A stretch of DNA of 55,446 nt, taken from contig JAHNZQ020003149.1 in NCBI GenBank assembly GCA_019155205.2, forward strand, positions 590,225 through 645,670. The letters are read 5' to 3'. The translations under genes were made by a program, and so were the position numbers. This DNA comes from Gracilaria vermiculophylla. Its lineage: Eukaryota > Rhodophyta > Florideophyceae > Gracilariales > Gracilariaceae. The notes under the pieces are model-generated. The model was not told where the DNA came from and searched no databases. It worked only from the letters and a program-made list of their open reading frames with translations. Shown here one piece after another: positions 11,301-22,497 of this stretch. Numbering within the stretch: the first letter of the stretch is position 1; every line of letters starts with the position of its first letter.

Positions 11301-14300
11301 ATGCCTTCTCCACTCCCCTTCGCCACCATTTTTGTTCCCAATCGCGGCGAGATCGCCATACGCCTTCTCAACGCCATCCACGCCCTCAACCTTCAATCAG
11401 CCACAATCTACATCTCGTCCGACGCATCGTCCCCTCACGTGCGCCTCGCCTCGCGGTCTTACTGCCTCGGGTCGGACGTCTCCCTCTATACCGACGCACA
11501 GCAATTGCTTCACGCCGCCAAAACACTTGATGCCGACGCCGTACTGCCTGGCTATGGCTTTGTTTCCGAGAGACCGGATGTCGCAGCCGCGTTCGAGCGC
11601 AATGGCATCACTTGGATTGGCCCCTCTTCGCAAGTCATCTCCCTCTTCGGGCTCAAGCACACCGCCCGTGAAGCGGCCATCAGCGCCAACGTCTCCGTTG
11701 TGCCCGGCAGTGGCTTGGTCAGCTCCGAAGAGCACGCCATGGCCCAGGCTGTCGACATCGGCTTCCCCGTCCTCATCAAGGGCTCGGCAGGAGGCGGCGG
11801 TATGGGTCAAGCGATTGCCCATCAGCCATCACAGCTTTCTGCCGCCTATCACTCCGTCCTCAAGCAATGCTCAACGCTTTACTCATCGTCGGAGGTGTAT
11901 GTGGAGAAGTTTGTCAATCACGCCAGACACATAGAAGTTCAAGTGTTCGGCGACGGCAAAGGAAACGTGCTCGTCTTGGGCGATCGAGAATGTTCGGTGC
12001 AGAGGAGAAGACAGAAAGTGATTGAAGAGGGAAATGCTTCAAATTTGTCCCCGGAGCTGAGGAAGCACTTGAGGGAAGCATCCGCCAGGCTTTGCGCCCA
12101 ACACAAGTATCTTTCAGCTGGAACCGTTGAGTTCATAGTCGATAGTGTTACTGAAGACTGGTACTTTCTCGAGGTGAACACCAGATTACAGGTTGAGCAT
12201 TGCGTTACTGAACTCGTCACTGGAATCGATATTGTAAAGTGGATGATTCTTCAGGCAGCAAATGTTGATGTTCTCAAAGATGCTTCCGTTGTGGAACGAG
12301 GCTATGCTATACAGGCGCGCGTTTACGCCGAGAATCCTTGCAAGGCTTATGCTCCATCGCCAGGAACTCTTTCAGAAATGTTGTGGCCCGAGCCCTCTGA
12401 GTGCAAACGAACGGGTTCAAGAATTCGCATCGACAGCTGGGCGGTACGTGGCTCTGTTGTGTCTCCCTTCTATGACCCGCTTTTGGGGAAAATCATATCT
12501 TGGGGAAAGACACGTGCCCAGGCTATCATTGCGTTGAAGAAAGCGTTAGAAAAAACTAGAGTGGCCGGTGTCGCTTCAAATGTGGAGTTGTTGAAACAGA
12601 CGATTGAGCATCCTCAATTTCTCAAAGCCCGATATACAACGGACCTGTTGAAAACGTTCAAACCGCGAACTACGGCTCTAGAAGTTATAAAACCAGGCCT
12701 GCAAACATCGCTTCAGGATTATCCTGGACGGATTGGGTACTGGCACATTGGAGTGAGTCCGTCTGGTCCAATGGACGCCTACGCAATGTGCGTAGCAAAC
12801 GCTTTAGTGGGCAATCTTCTCGACGCCAGTGCTTTAGAAATTACGGTAACCGGGCCAACCCTACTTTTCCATAGCGAAGCAGTGGTTGCTGTATGTGGTG
12901 GAAATTTTGTTGCAACTCTTGAAGACGGTACGATACTGCCAAACTGGACCCCGATCATAATTGCACCTGGCTCTACAGTACATGTCGGTCAGTATTCAGA
13001 CAATTTCGATGACGCAGGTGCTGTAGTCGGAGGAAAGATTGGCTATATATCTGTGCGAGGCGGTTTTGACGTCCCGAAGTACTTAGGTAGCTCTTCCACA
13101 TTTCCAACAGGCAAATTCGGTGGCTTAACTGGCTCTTTTCTCGTCACTGGTGATTTTTTGCCAATTGGCCGTGATCCTAGTGCCAATCATGATGCAAACG
13201 AGCAAAACGGACTGGATCTTCGTTGGCCCATTGGACAACGTCTTCCGGAACATTTTATTCCTGATTACTGTACATCCGAATGGACTGTGGGGGCATTAAC
13301 AGGGCCACATGCATCACTTGATTTCTTGCAGGAGGAGACGTTGACAACTATATGGCAAGCTCTGTACACTGTTCACCACGCGACCAATCGACTTGGAGCG
13401 CGTCTCATTGGCCCTGTTCCAAAATGGACTAGATTGGACGGTGGTTCTGCCGGCTTGCATCCATCCAATCTCCATGACTATGCATATGCGCCAGGGGCTG
13501 TAAACTTCAGCGGAAATACCCCGATTGTGCTCATGCTTGATGGTCCCTCTCTTGGGGGTTTTGTCTGTCCAGTAACTGTTGCTACATCAGAGCTATGGAA
13601 GGTGGCGCAAGCATCACCCGGTGAACACATCCGCTTTAAGCAGGTTGATTTTGACCAGGCCAGAAATGCCCTGTCTCACATGAAGTCTCTTTGGGAAGCG
13701 ATTCGTTCGTATGATACAGATACACTTGATGGCCTTTTGAAGAATTGGTCGCCGCACTGGATAAGTGACTCCACGCCGACGGACAAACCTGCCGTGCTTG
13801 CTAGTCTGGATCCTGCAAAAGGAGATAAAGCTGAGATAAAAGTCGAATATCGTATTTCTGGGGATGAACATGTGCTCGTGGAATATGGTGATATTGAGTT
13901 GAACCTTGCGTTCCGCTTTCGCGTGCACATGCTCATGGAAGAGCTCCGAACAAAGAGTTTTGTTCGAGAACTTTGTCCCGGTATACGTTCGGTTTTGATT
14001 CGATACGATCCGGATGAGATTCATGTGAATGATTTAGTAGATATTTTGTCTGATATGGAGAACGGTATTTTAGGCTCCGTAGAGCAAGTCGTCGTGCCTT
14101 CACGCAGACTGGAGCTACCACTGGCATTTGACGACAAATGGACTAAGGAAGCTCAAGATCGATACCTACGATCTATTCGACCGGATGCCCCATATATGCC
14201 TTCGAATGTCGAATTCGTTCGACGCATAAATGGTCTTCAGACTTTGGAGCAAGTTAAATGCATTATGAACAACGCTCAGTACTTGGTTATGGGATTGGGT

Positions 14301-16463
14301 GATGTATATCTTGGTGCTCCATGTGCTGTTCCAGTGGACCCGAGGCATCGAATGGTTACTTCGAAATATAATCCTGCCCGTACATACACTCCAGAAGGGG
14401 CTGTTGGCATCGGTGGAGCATACATGTGTATTTATGGCATGGATTCACCCGGAGGATATCAACTCACAGGTCGCACACTTCCAATCTGGGACAGTTACGG
14501 AAATGTTCCCGAAAAATGCCGCGGTTCCCCCAAGGACATCCCATGGCTCTTGAGATTCTTTGATCGAGTCACTTTCTTTCCCGTGTCTGATGAAGAGCTC
14601 GAAAACATAAGATCCGAGTACTTGAAAGGCAATTATCAAATCAAAATAACGCATGAGAGCTTTTCTTTCGATTATTACAAGCAGTTTTTGGAGCATAACA
14701 AAGGAAGTATTGAAGAATTTGAAAGAAAAAGAGCAACAGCTTACAATGCAGAACGCTCCAGATGGATTGACGAGGGTGAAGGAGAGAGCACTGCAGCAGC
14801 TGAGCATGCTAAAAGAAGTGGCGATGTCAATGGATCTGAATCGCAACCAGGAACTAATAGCCCTCCAATTGGGATTCCTTCACTGCCTTCAGGCCAGCTC
14901 TACATAAAGGCGGGAATGTCAGCCAATGTATGGTCCGTGGATGTCGAAGAAGGACAGAGTGTATCAAAGGGTCAATCCCTGTTCACTCTTGAAAGTATGA
15001 AGGTTGAAATCAACATTGAGGCTCCAACTTCCGGACATATCAAGCAAATATCCGTCAAGAAAGGCGACTTTGTTTCCCCTGATACCCCGCTTTGCATTTT
15101 GATCTGTTTCACGGACAACGCAATATCTCAGTGTGATCTTGCGAATATTCGAAGCTTGTATCGTTCGAAGATCTTTACTGTGAAGCAGGTAATCGACAAC
15201 GTCATGGGAAAGGCTAAAAACCTTAAAAACGTCTTTGCCTCGTTGGCTACAGAAGCTCAGATATCTTCTCAGCTTCAAAATTTGGAAGTAGGATTTTCCA
15301 GTCATCGTACTATGCCATTGTTTGGAATACCCTTCGTTGTGGGGGCCAATTTTGATGTCTTGGGCTTCGAAACACATCCTGATTGTCCTGGTCCATCTTA
15401 TTTTCCGGAATCCACTTCCCCAATAATCCGATGCATGCAAGAGGCCGGGGCAGTGCTCATTGGAAAAACGAAAGAGGATCAGTTGAACCTCGGTTATTCT
15501 CAATGTGAAACTGGCGGAGAACCGTTACAAAATCCAAAATATCCTGGAAAGATTTGTGGCGGGCATGGTTCGGCTGCCATTGCTGTTTCTGAACAGACTT
15601 CAAGCTTTGCGATAGTGATCGATCGATACGGAAACTCTTCAAACGCACCGGCTTTTACATCTATAGTTGGAATGAAAATCACTCAAGGATTGCTGCCTGT
15701 TTCCGATAATCTCATTGACTGTGCTGGCATTTTCGCAAACAACGCATTGGATGTCAAACATATATTTGAAGTGTCTCTCAAGGCGCGGTCAGACACAACA
15801 CCCTCGCTTCGTATTCAGCCACGAAGGAACAAGCCAATTGAAATATATGAGCAGGTCCGAATTGGCTCACTGTCAACCAAGGGTCTAGAATCCGTGACGG
15901 AGGTCACTCTGAATGCAATTGCAGCATATGAAAAGGGAGTGGGTTTGCTATCAAATCACAAAAATTATGTGCAGGAAGTTGATACATCACCATTTGAGAT
16001 CGCTGCATCCCTCTGCCAAGAGTACCCTATTCTTTTTATGAAGCTTGAAGAGCTCCATAATACAGTGCAAAGCAGGCCTGTGGGACTTTTATCGAGCGTA
16101 TCACAACGAATCAGTCCGTTAGAGAGCATGTCTATATCTTCAATGGGGGCAGTACTATCCAAGTTGGAGATTTGTGAAAGAGATGCGCAGAGAAAAATTT
16201 GGTCCAAAGTAGATGTTTTGGCTCTGCCCACAATAACATCGCCAGACGATGTAGAAGAGATAACCAGGAATATTGGCAAAGCAACTTTGTCGCATAAGCA
16301 CTATGCTCAGCTTGTAACTTGTATGGATCTATGCTCTCTAACTTTGCCAATTCCAGCGGGCGACAAGGATTTTGTCCCGGGAGGAATTATGCTTGTTGCT
16401 CCGATGATGAAGGAAGAAATTCTATTGAGAGTAGGAATCCAATGGTTAGAAGTAGAGCAGTAA
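11301..16463 (+). CDS. Urea carboxylase fused to a degenerate amidase (allophanate hydrolase-like) domain
   Basis: Intronless, 1720 residues, ATG after a TATA box. Urea carboxylase uses ATP, bicarbonate and biotin to turn urea into allophanate, step one of the urease-independent route to ammonia. Residues 1-455: biotin carboxylase with ATP-grasp loop KGSAGGGGMGQ (160-170), GDRECSVQRR (227-236) and EVNTRLQVEH (291-300). About 460-795: KipA/AHS2-type domain. About 835-1065: KipI/AHS1-type domain. About 1195-1268: biotinyl domain with ESMK, biotinyl Lys1234. Residues 1275-1720 align with the amidase-signature fold, but the catalytic Lys is Gly1348, the Gly/Ser block reads GGHGSAA (1420-1426) and the nucleophile Ser is Asn1445 (Ser1446 adjacent). 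The second domain of allophanate hydrolase is absent. Yeast DUR1,2 has the hydrolase at the N-terminus; here the related domain is C-terminal and probably inactive, so a separate hydrolase is needed. Confidence 0.93.
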   Translation: MPSPLPFATIFVPNRGEIAIRLLNAIHALNLQSATIYISSDASSPHVRLASRSYCLGSDVSLYTDAQQLLHAAKTLDADAVLPGYGFVSERPDVAAAFERNGITWIGPSSQVISLFGLKHTAREAAISANVSVVPGSGLVSSEEHAMAQAVDIGFPVLIKGSAGGGGMGQAIAHQPSQLSAAYHSVLKQCSTLYSSSEVYVEKFVNHARHIEVQVFGDGKGNVLVLGDRECSVQRRRQKVIEEGNASNLSPELRKHLREASARLCAQHKYLSAGTVEFIVDSVTEDWYFLEVNTRLQVEHCVTELVTGIDIVKWMILQAANVDVLKDASVVERGYAIQARVYAENPCKAYAPSPGTLSEMLWPEPSECKRTGSRIRIDSWAVRGSVVSPFYDPLLGKIISWGKTRAQAIIALKKALEKTRVAGVASNVELLKQTIEHPQFLKARYTTDLLKTFKPRTTALEVIKPGLQTSLQDYPGRIGYWHIGVSPSGPMDAYAMCVANALVGNLLDASALEITVTGPTLLFHSEAVVAVCGGNFVATLEDGTILPNWTPIIIAPGSTVHVGQYSDNFDDAGAVVGGKIGYISVRGGFDVPKYLGSSSTFPTGKFGGLTGSFLVTGDFLPIGRDPSANHDANEQNGLDLRWPIGQRLPEHFIPDYCTSEWTVGALTGPHASLDFLQEETLTTIWQALYTVHHATNRLGARLIGPVPKWTRLDGGSAGLHPSNLHDYAYAPGAVNFSGNTPIVLMLDGPSLGGFVCPVTVATSELWKVAQASPGEHIRFKQVDFDQARNALSHMKSLWEAIRSYDTDTLDGLLKNWSPHWISDSTPTDKPAVLASLDPAKGDKAEIKVEYRISGDEHVLVEYGDIELNLAFRFRVHMLMEELRTKSFVRELCPGIRSVLIRYDPDEIHVNDLVDILSDMENGILGSVEQVVVPSRRLELPLAFDDKWTKEAQDRYLRSIRPDAPYMPSNVEFVRRINGLQTLEQVKCIMNNAQYLVMGLGDVYLGAPCAVPVDPRHRMVTSKYNPARTYTPEGAVGIGGAYMCIYGMDSPGGYQLTGRTLPIWDSYGNVPEKCRGSPKDIPWLLRFFDRVTFFPVSDEELENIRSEYLKGNYQIKITHESFSFDYYKQFLEHNKGSIEEFERKRATAYNAERSRWIDEGEGESTAAAEHAKRSGDVNGSESQPGTNSPPIGIPSLPSGQLYIKAGMSANVWSVDVEEGQSVSKGQSLFTLESMKVEINIEAPTSGHIKQISVKKGDFVSPDTPLCILICFTDNAISQCDLANIRSLYRSKIFTVKQVIDNVMGKAKNLKNVFASLATEAQISSQLQNLEVGFSSHRTMPLFGIPFVVGANFDVLGFETHPDCPGPSYFPESTSPIIRCMQEAGAVLIGKTKEDQLNLGYSQCETGGEPLQNPKYPGKICGGHGSAAIAVSEQTSSFAIVIDRYGNSSNAPAFTSIVGMKITQGLLPVSDNLIDCAGIFANNALDVKHIFEVSLKARSDTTPSLRIQPRRNKPIEIYEQVRIGSLSTKGLESVTEVTLNAIAAYEKGVGLLSNHKNYVQEVDTSPFEIAASLCQEYPILFMKLEELHNTVQSRPVGLLSSVSQRISPLESMSISSMGAVLSKLEICERDAQRKIWSKVDVLALPTITSPDDVEEITRNIGKATLSHKHYAQLVTCMDLCSLTLPIPAGDKDFVPGGIMLVAPMMKEEILLRVGIQWLEVEQ

Positions 16464-18744
16464 TAAGCTGCCTGAAAGCATTTTTTTATGTCATAATAAG
16501 GATTGAAATATCTAACTAGAGCACCTCTGTATTTCATGTTCTCATCTTTAAACGAATCATTAACAAATTCACTAACCATATGACACTTATTTCTCTTTTT
16601 ACTCGGTGACAAGATCAAATCAAACCCAATTCCTAACGTCGTCCTTAAAAAATAACAGGATACCGGGATTCTAATTCTTTAAATCGTTGATTTTGTCGAA
16701 CATTTTAGAACTCACCAAATGTAATTATTAGCAAACCTTTGGGTATAATGCTGGCAGTATGGAATGAGAAAATGTTAGAACGAGGTTCCATGATTATTGA
16801 TAAAAAAAAGAATGCAAGTCAATGACGGTGAATGGAATGTGACGTATCGAAGAGTATAAGGAAGGTTGACCGAGGCTTGTTTTAAAAAACCCCATTTGAT
16901 GGTGTAAAGACTGTAAAATCTACTGAAACACAGAAACATTGACGAAAGTCTGGTCAGCTCATTTCTCTTCAAGGGAAAATTCTCATCGTTTTTATACCAA
17001 CTTTGGCCTCTAAACGTTGAGTGTCTTCACACTAATAAAACGTATTAATCATATATGTGTTTGATCCGCAGAGGGTCAGGGCGCCGTGTGTTTGTACAGT
17101 ACGCGGTGTCTTCCGAACAAGCTTGTAACCCTAGAATCGCACGGTGCAGCGTACCGGTACTTGGTCGTGCGTTGTGGGTCAAGGTGCAACGACTTTGCTC
17201 CACAAGCTTGCTTTAAAGTAACATACTGAAAGTACGGATAATACTAAGTGTACGAAGGGAACCTAAAAGTATTGATTTATCTCCAAAGGTAAGGTAAAAG
17301 CTTCGCTTAGCTACAGTTTGATTCTGTCAACAAGAAGCCAATCATCGTGACTAAGCGTGCAGAGAATTGTATAGTGGACTGCCTTCTGCATTACATTAGA
17401 CAGCAATGAATCCTTTGAAAATCCAGTATGCTTTCGCTGCTTTATAGACACATACTCACTAATGTTACATCTGTTATATCGTCAGTCTAAATTCACGGTT
17501 TTGTCGGCAAGATTTCATATACACATTGCCACGGGTTATTCTTTATAATCTCATGGCATTGTGTGACTAACGCTTCTTGGCATATTGTGAATATTTGTTT
17601 CAATCCAGGCTCTTCTAACAGAAATTGCAGCTCGTTTTTAATAAATTGTGATGAGCACGAATATGTTTCTTGGCTTGCTGTTGCTGTTTTGAAGCTTGAT
17701 GACGTGGGAAAAGTATCATTTTGGCATTCATGTGAATTTTGTGTTTCGTGGCACTGCACATGAAATATACTTTTCGCTTTATGGAAGTCTATAACAACGC
17801 ATTTTCTCGTAATGACTATACTGTGACAGCGCGATGAAGCATGCTATGCCTTTGACGCAAGTCAAAAGTTACGAGAGCACTTTTTCGTGAATATGCACGT
17901 AGTAAAATACTTGCCTTAGAAACTTGGAGACAACCAGTAAGTCATTGTTCCCCTGTTGATACTGCGGAGCAGTTATTGTATGGACATCAGACTGATAAAG
18001 TTTTTACAGAACCAGATGATTTATACCAATAATACGCCACTCTGAAGAGCGCATTAGCTCACTTTTACGTTACATGCCATGGAAGATGCCTTGTTTGCAA
18101 GTGTGGTTAAGAATAACAATATTTGTTTTGATATTCTTTTAATCTACAAGAAATAAGACTTTGCAATACCTTTCGTACATGTTTTGGCAACCTCAAAAGT
18201 AGTTATTGGAACACTTAAACTTTACAATTCACTATCGCTAAATGTACTTCAAAAGAACATAGAAAGAAATTCTCTGGTATGAAACACTTTGCATGCTGTC
18301 GCTGAAAATTGCAAAATGAAAATGTACTGTAACGTTATCATAAACAAAGAACTACAGAACGACGTCAAATGCATTGAATTTTAAGTATTTGTTTCTAAAG
18401 AAGAGCCCAAATGTGTTTCGAAAATGGTATACTAAGGGACTTGCCTTATTTCCGTAGCTTCCATTATTTTTTCTTATGTTAATTTGCGGATGACATAACC
18501 ACTGTTCAAAAACTTTGTCGAAGAACTGCAGCACAGCAGCGCTGTTGCATCATGTCATGAATGATTACGCGAATACAACAAATACAGCCCTCGTTGCCAT
18601 TTCTCATATATGCTGTTTTATTCTTATTTTAACTCAAGAGTCGAACAAAAATATGCTCAATCCATTTTCCTTCCAAGGATGGACGTGAGCGCATTTATAC
18701 AGAATAGTGCAAATAAAAACCTCTTACTATACTTGACCTTAACT
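16464..18744. other. AT-rich intergenic region
   Basis: No recognisable gene, RNA or repeat in about 2.3 kb after the urea carboxylase stop. 16490-16500 (ATAATAAGG) could contribute to a polyadenylation signal, but no clean AATAAA is present. A minus-strand open frame of about 88 codons (17759-17493) has no family match I recognise and no clear start. 17080-17215 is locally GC-richer without an assignable feature. Confidence 0.5.
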
Positions 18745-19038
18745 TTAATTACTCCCAGCAGTTTGTATTCTTGGCGACCCGTCGCAATCGAGTTCTATCT
18801 GCTCGCCATGCTGTCTAAAGTGTATGTACCTGCAGAGCACGGCGTTGTGTATTCCTGTCTTGTACTCTTCGTATTTGAGTGTAATATTGTCAAGACTCGA
18901 GTTATGGGGCCGCCAGTACGCTCCTGATGGAGCGAGCAGCCCGTGGTAAAGGCAGTTGAGCCAAGTGTCCAGCGTTAGAGTGGCACGTATTCCTTTACCA
19001 GTATAGGATAACTCCACGAACAATAAGAGAAGGGCCAA
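18745..19038 (-). CDS. Possible terminal exon of an unrecognised gene
   Basis: An open frame of 97 codons on the minus strand ending in TAA, with third positions richer in G/C than the surrounding AT-rich DNA, as in a real exon. It has no ATG in its 5' part; a TGA lies three codons upstream. GACCAG just before the frame (near 19046) could be a splice acceptor. The product would begin hydrophobic (LALLLLFVEL) and contain Trp, Tyr and Cys scattered as in secreted or lumenal proteins. I do not recognise the family. It may equally be a fragment of a dead gene. Confidence 0.3.
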   Translation of the reverse strand: MALLLLFVELSYTGKGIRATLTLDTWLNCLYHGLLAPSGAYWRPHNSSLDNITLKYEEYKTGIHNAVLCRYIHFRQHGEQIELDCDGSPRIQTAGSN

Positions 19039-19903
19039 AGCTGGTCAGCACGCGTCGACGACGAAGGACGACAGTGATAATGAAATCCAAATTTTCAAAT
19101 ATTTCTATGAGCTATAAGGTGGCATGAAGTCCTGTTGACAAGCGTAGGACCTGTTTCGCGCCTTTTTTATCCGTCTAATTCCGATCCTTAGACAGGGTCT
19201 ATGAGCTCTGTTCAAATTGGTATTACATGCTACACTTGCAAACTTCTCATCAAAGGTCAATTATTTATCCGTTCATCCTCATCAATTTTCGAAAAGAAAA
19301 AAGGTCGTCATGAATTAAGGGGAACGCTCCTGTTGTCGTGAGTAAGCATGAAATAGGTAGAAGTGCACCATATTTGCAGGGCTTCGGTGCACAAAAAACC
19401 AATCTAGAAGAAGGATACTACGAGTTCGTATGACAAGCGAGAACCCCGATACAGTTATATATGTGCACGAGTTTTTAGACATAATCTTGTGACATTGCAT
19501 GATGTTCACACTCAACCACTACGAAGAATGAAAAACTTATAAATTATCTGTTACTAATTTACATCTCTCTGGCAGAAGACATAATATTCTGCAATGATAG
19601 CTTGAGCACCATAAGATTTTTCTTAGCCCTTAGAGGAAGACATCAACAAATAGCATAGATACAATTCTCTAGTTCTATTCTGAATTTAAATCCACAATGC
19701 GAAATCGAAGGCATGTGAACATCAAACAAATGAAAAGAGAATGGCTATTGGATTTATATTCATTCATCGCCACCCAAAAAATGGACATGGAGACAGAATC
19801 ATTATGCAGCGTCATTGGAAGTCAAGATGAGAAGAGTCAGCTTTACATGTAGGATATAACCATCAGCATAAGGCCGGTATAGAATGGCACTGCAAAGGAA
19901 GAA
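19039..19903. other. Intergenic region without recognisable gene
   Basis: AT-rich spacer between the possible exon and the 3' end of the vWA gene. Any upstream exons of the fragment at 18745-19038 should lie here on the minus strand, but I could not pick a convincing one. Confidence 0.4.
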
Positions 19904-20635
19904 TTAGAATTCAACCGCATCAATGCCACACACTTGTTCAACAAGATTACCAATAACATCAAGAACGCTGTACCAATCAGCGACCATGAATACACGGTCA
20001 GGGTTTCCAGTAATGGCCTCAAGCATATCGGTATTCGGAAAGCTAACTGCCACGGCGGAAATAGAATTATTTGGATCGGCCAGGAAGGTTTGCGCAATTG
20101 ATGGTGGGTCAAGCGGCGGGTCACGGCTGTCAAAGGTACTGCGACCATCGCCTAGGAGGATGATCTTTCTGGGCTCATCCTCAATACGATTCAATAGTCT
20201 CATGCAGCCAATAATTCCGGGAGCAATGAAAGTTCTGGGAGACCTGAGCTGAAGAGTACTTGCGACATCCAACAAGAATTTATCATGGTTTTTTGTCAAA
20301 GTGCTAATGCGACGACCACTCAAACCGTATTGGACAGCAGCGAATTGCGAATCTGGATCAAAAGAAACAGCACCCGTAATAATCTTCACAAAGTCCAGTT
20401 GCCGCTGAAACTCGTCCTCGGAAATAGAGCCACTTCCATCCACAGCATAACATATGTTTGGATTGCAGTTATTGTCAGCGGCAATTTGGATGGCTTCTTC
20501 GACCAAGATTTGATTAACTGGGTCCTCAAGAAGGGGAGAGTTGATCGACGCAATGACAGCCTTCGCAGATGAGACAGAAACAGCGGCCTGGGCGACTGCC
20601 AGGGAAGCCAAAAGTGCAATTAAACCGAAAATCAT
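19904..20635 (-). CDS. Secreted von Willebrand factor type A domain protein
   Basis: Intronless, 243 residues. Residues 1-17 form a signal peptide (hydrophobic core, cleavage likely after AQA), so the protein enters the secretory pathway. The vWA domain starts near residue 60. The metal-ion-dependent adhesion site reads D66-G-S68-G-S70, with Thr135 in RTFIAPGI and Asp163 in LLGDGRS as the other metal ligands, so metal binding looks intact. Cys57 and Cys62 flank the first strand; Cys144 and Cys236 are the remaining cysteines of the mature chain and could form disulfides. There is no transmembrane segment or anchor after the domain. Likely an extracellular adhesion or matrix protein; the partner is unknown. 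ATG chosen because the signal peptide begins there and a TATA box lies about 115 bp upstream. Confidence 0.88.
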   Translation of the reverse strand: MIFGLIALLASLAVAQAAVSVSSAKAVIASINSPLLEDPVNQILVEEAIQIAADNNCNPNICYAVDGSGSISEDEFQRQLDFVKIITGAVSFDPDSQFAAVQYGLSGRRISTLTKNHDKFLLDVASTLQLRSPRTFIAPGIIGCMRLLNRIEDEPRKIILLGDGRSTFDSRDPPLDPPSIAQTFLADPNNSISAVAVSFPNTDMLEAITGNPDRVFMVADWYSVLDVIGNLVEQVCGIDAVEF

Positions 20636-20746
20636 GATGATGAGAGAAGAGACGTAGTCACCAGTTGAATTGTGGCGTTTCTGAAAATCTTAGAAGTTCT
20701 GGATGATGTATGTACACAATCAGAAAAGAACCGCAACCACCGGCGA

Positions 20747-20754
20747 CTTATAAA
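20747..20754 (-). promoter_or_regulatory. TATA box of the vWA gene
   Basis: Minus-strand TTTATAAG lies 112-119 bp before the vWA ATG at 20635. The motif also reads TATAAA on the plus strand, so direction rests on the neighbouring gene. Confidence 0.5.
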
Positions 20755-21101
20755 GTGGAGCGAAAGCAAGGGAACAAGGAACAGAGAATTATATCATCCT
20801 CGAATGCAGCAATTCTCTTTTTCTGCTGTCTTGTTGCACTGCTTCCCTGTAGCAGTATCACAGAACCTTTACTCTGAGGGTCCGCTTCGCAATTAGACGA
20901 CCGTCGGCATTTTTCTGACATTCAAAACACATCCATGTGTCAACAAAGCTTGTGGTACTCTGCTATAGTATATTCCTAGCGAGAAATGACGTTAACTGTT
21001 CCGGAGCTGTATTCACCGTTCTGAGATGTGCTTACTTGTCAGTTTTTGTTGAATCAGCAAATAAATTTTCTAGTAAAGTAGAAACGTTGACAACATTATA
21101 G

Positions 21102-21411
21102 CTACCCATATGAGAGATTGCACCAAATTTCCAACTCGACACAAAATGACGAACGTCTTTGTCGCGATGTCATATCAAACTTTACAACGATCTTTGACCC
21201 TCCTGAGGAGATTAAGTGCGGGAGAAAACTGGAACTGATTCAACAATTTGGATGGCAATTTCGTCATGTTGGCGACGAACTTGAAGGCCTGTGCCTCAAC
21301 AGTTTGTCTGTCATCGAACAGCTGCCAGTGTCATGCTACACTGTATGGCTGTTCATTGTTTTCGGTTTGTTGACATACACGTTATGTGAAGTACAACAGA
21401 GCTCAACTTGA
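21102..21411 (+). CDS. Possible last exon of an unrecognised membrane protein
   Basis: Open frame from a TGA at 21088 to a TGA at 21409-21411 with no in-frame ATG near its start. TTATAG at 21096-21101 could be a splice acceptor. The predicted tail has acidic and Cys-containing segments (FDPPEEIKCGR) and a hydrophobic stretch near the end (YTVWLFIVFGLLTYTL) that could be a transmembrane helix. An overlapping frame beginning at an ATG at 21110 is also open for about 45 codons. No family recognised. Confidence 0.22.
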
Positions 21412-22497
21412 ATCGTGTATCGAACTGTCCAGCAATGTCATTCATTCTGTATTCCTTGTATTGATCCATTTTTGAAGAAATTGTGCTCACAACGGACCAA
21501 AATATATTCACAGAAATTGCAATAACGTTCGTATTCTTTTTAAGATATCAGAAAAAATAAAGCAATGTAGCTTTCTCGTTTATTATCAGTTTCAGTATTG
21601 ACTGTCAGTCAATGGGTGCAACTTGAACTTTTCAAAACCGCCATTTCCTTCACAGAACTCGCCACGATTTTGGTGTTAATCGCGACTTTTTGCATCGGAT
21701 TTGTTCGGCGAGAAGGACGGTTTAAGAACTACTGCACAAACACTCAGGTTTCGACCTCCGCGCCGCCCAGTTGGAGCTTTCACTTGATGAAGAGAGTGGT
21801 TAAGACGCTATACCCATCCATTGATGGGACTCGGAAAATTCACTGAGACCCTAGTTTTAATAAGTTTTCGTAATAGAATTACTATTCAGAATTATCCTGC
21901 ACATATCATGTTTGAAAAAACAATCAGTCTACCTCTCTTGTTGCATAAAACCCAATCGCTTTTAAAAAAAATGAACGATTCAACAAAGGAGCAACTTTTG
22001 GAATTAAAAATCATTGAAAGCTGAAAATATTACAGAAATCCTAAACTGCTGCTGATTGATAAAACATTTTGAAACTCCAACCCCTCAAAAGATCTCGAAA
22101 CATTGAAATCTTGTAACGGGATGTACTCCAAGACTTCTTCAGTAATTGTGTTTTCAAAATTACAATTTTGCATCCTTGCTTGTCAATTGCATGAACATTT
22201 AAGATTTTGGAACTCCAAAAATCGAAATTTTATAAACCGTGGCCGACAGAACCCATAAATTAAATCCCTATTTGAGGTTGCTACATATGATAATGTTTAT
22301 GAAGTTTGTTTATTAGAAAGACTTATAAAAAAACTTACACCATTAATTTTCTTTACATCTGAGAAAAAAGACATACTTTCTTATTTTCATCAAATAACAT
22401 CATACTAGATAATATTGAATGAATTGCAATCGAGGTTTGAGAAGAAAAGCAGGCACAAGAATTTTTTTAAAAGGATGTAATGGCAAATACAGGCATT
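21412..22497. other. AT-rich intergenic region
   Basis: About 1.1 kb with no recognisable gene or repeat. A plus frame near 21598-21846 is partly hydrophobic but starts without ATG and has no family match I can name. Confidence 0.4.

Noticed and set aside
13614..14024. Minus-strand ORFs inside the urea carboxylase gene
   Set aside because: Shadows of the plus-strand gene; no independent motif or promoter.
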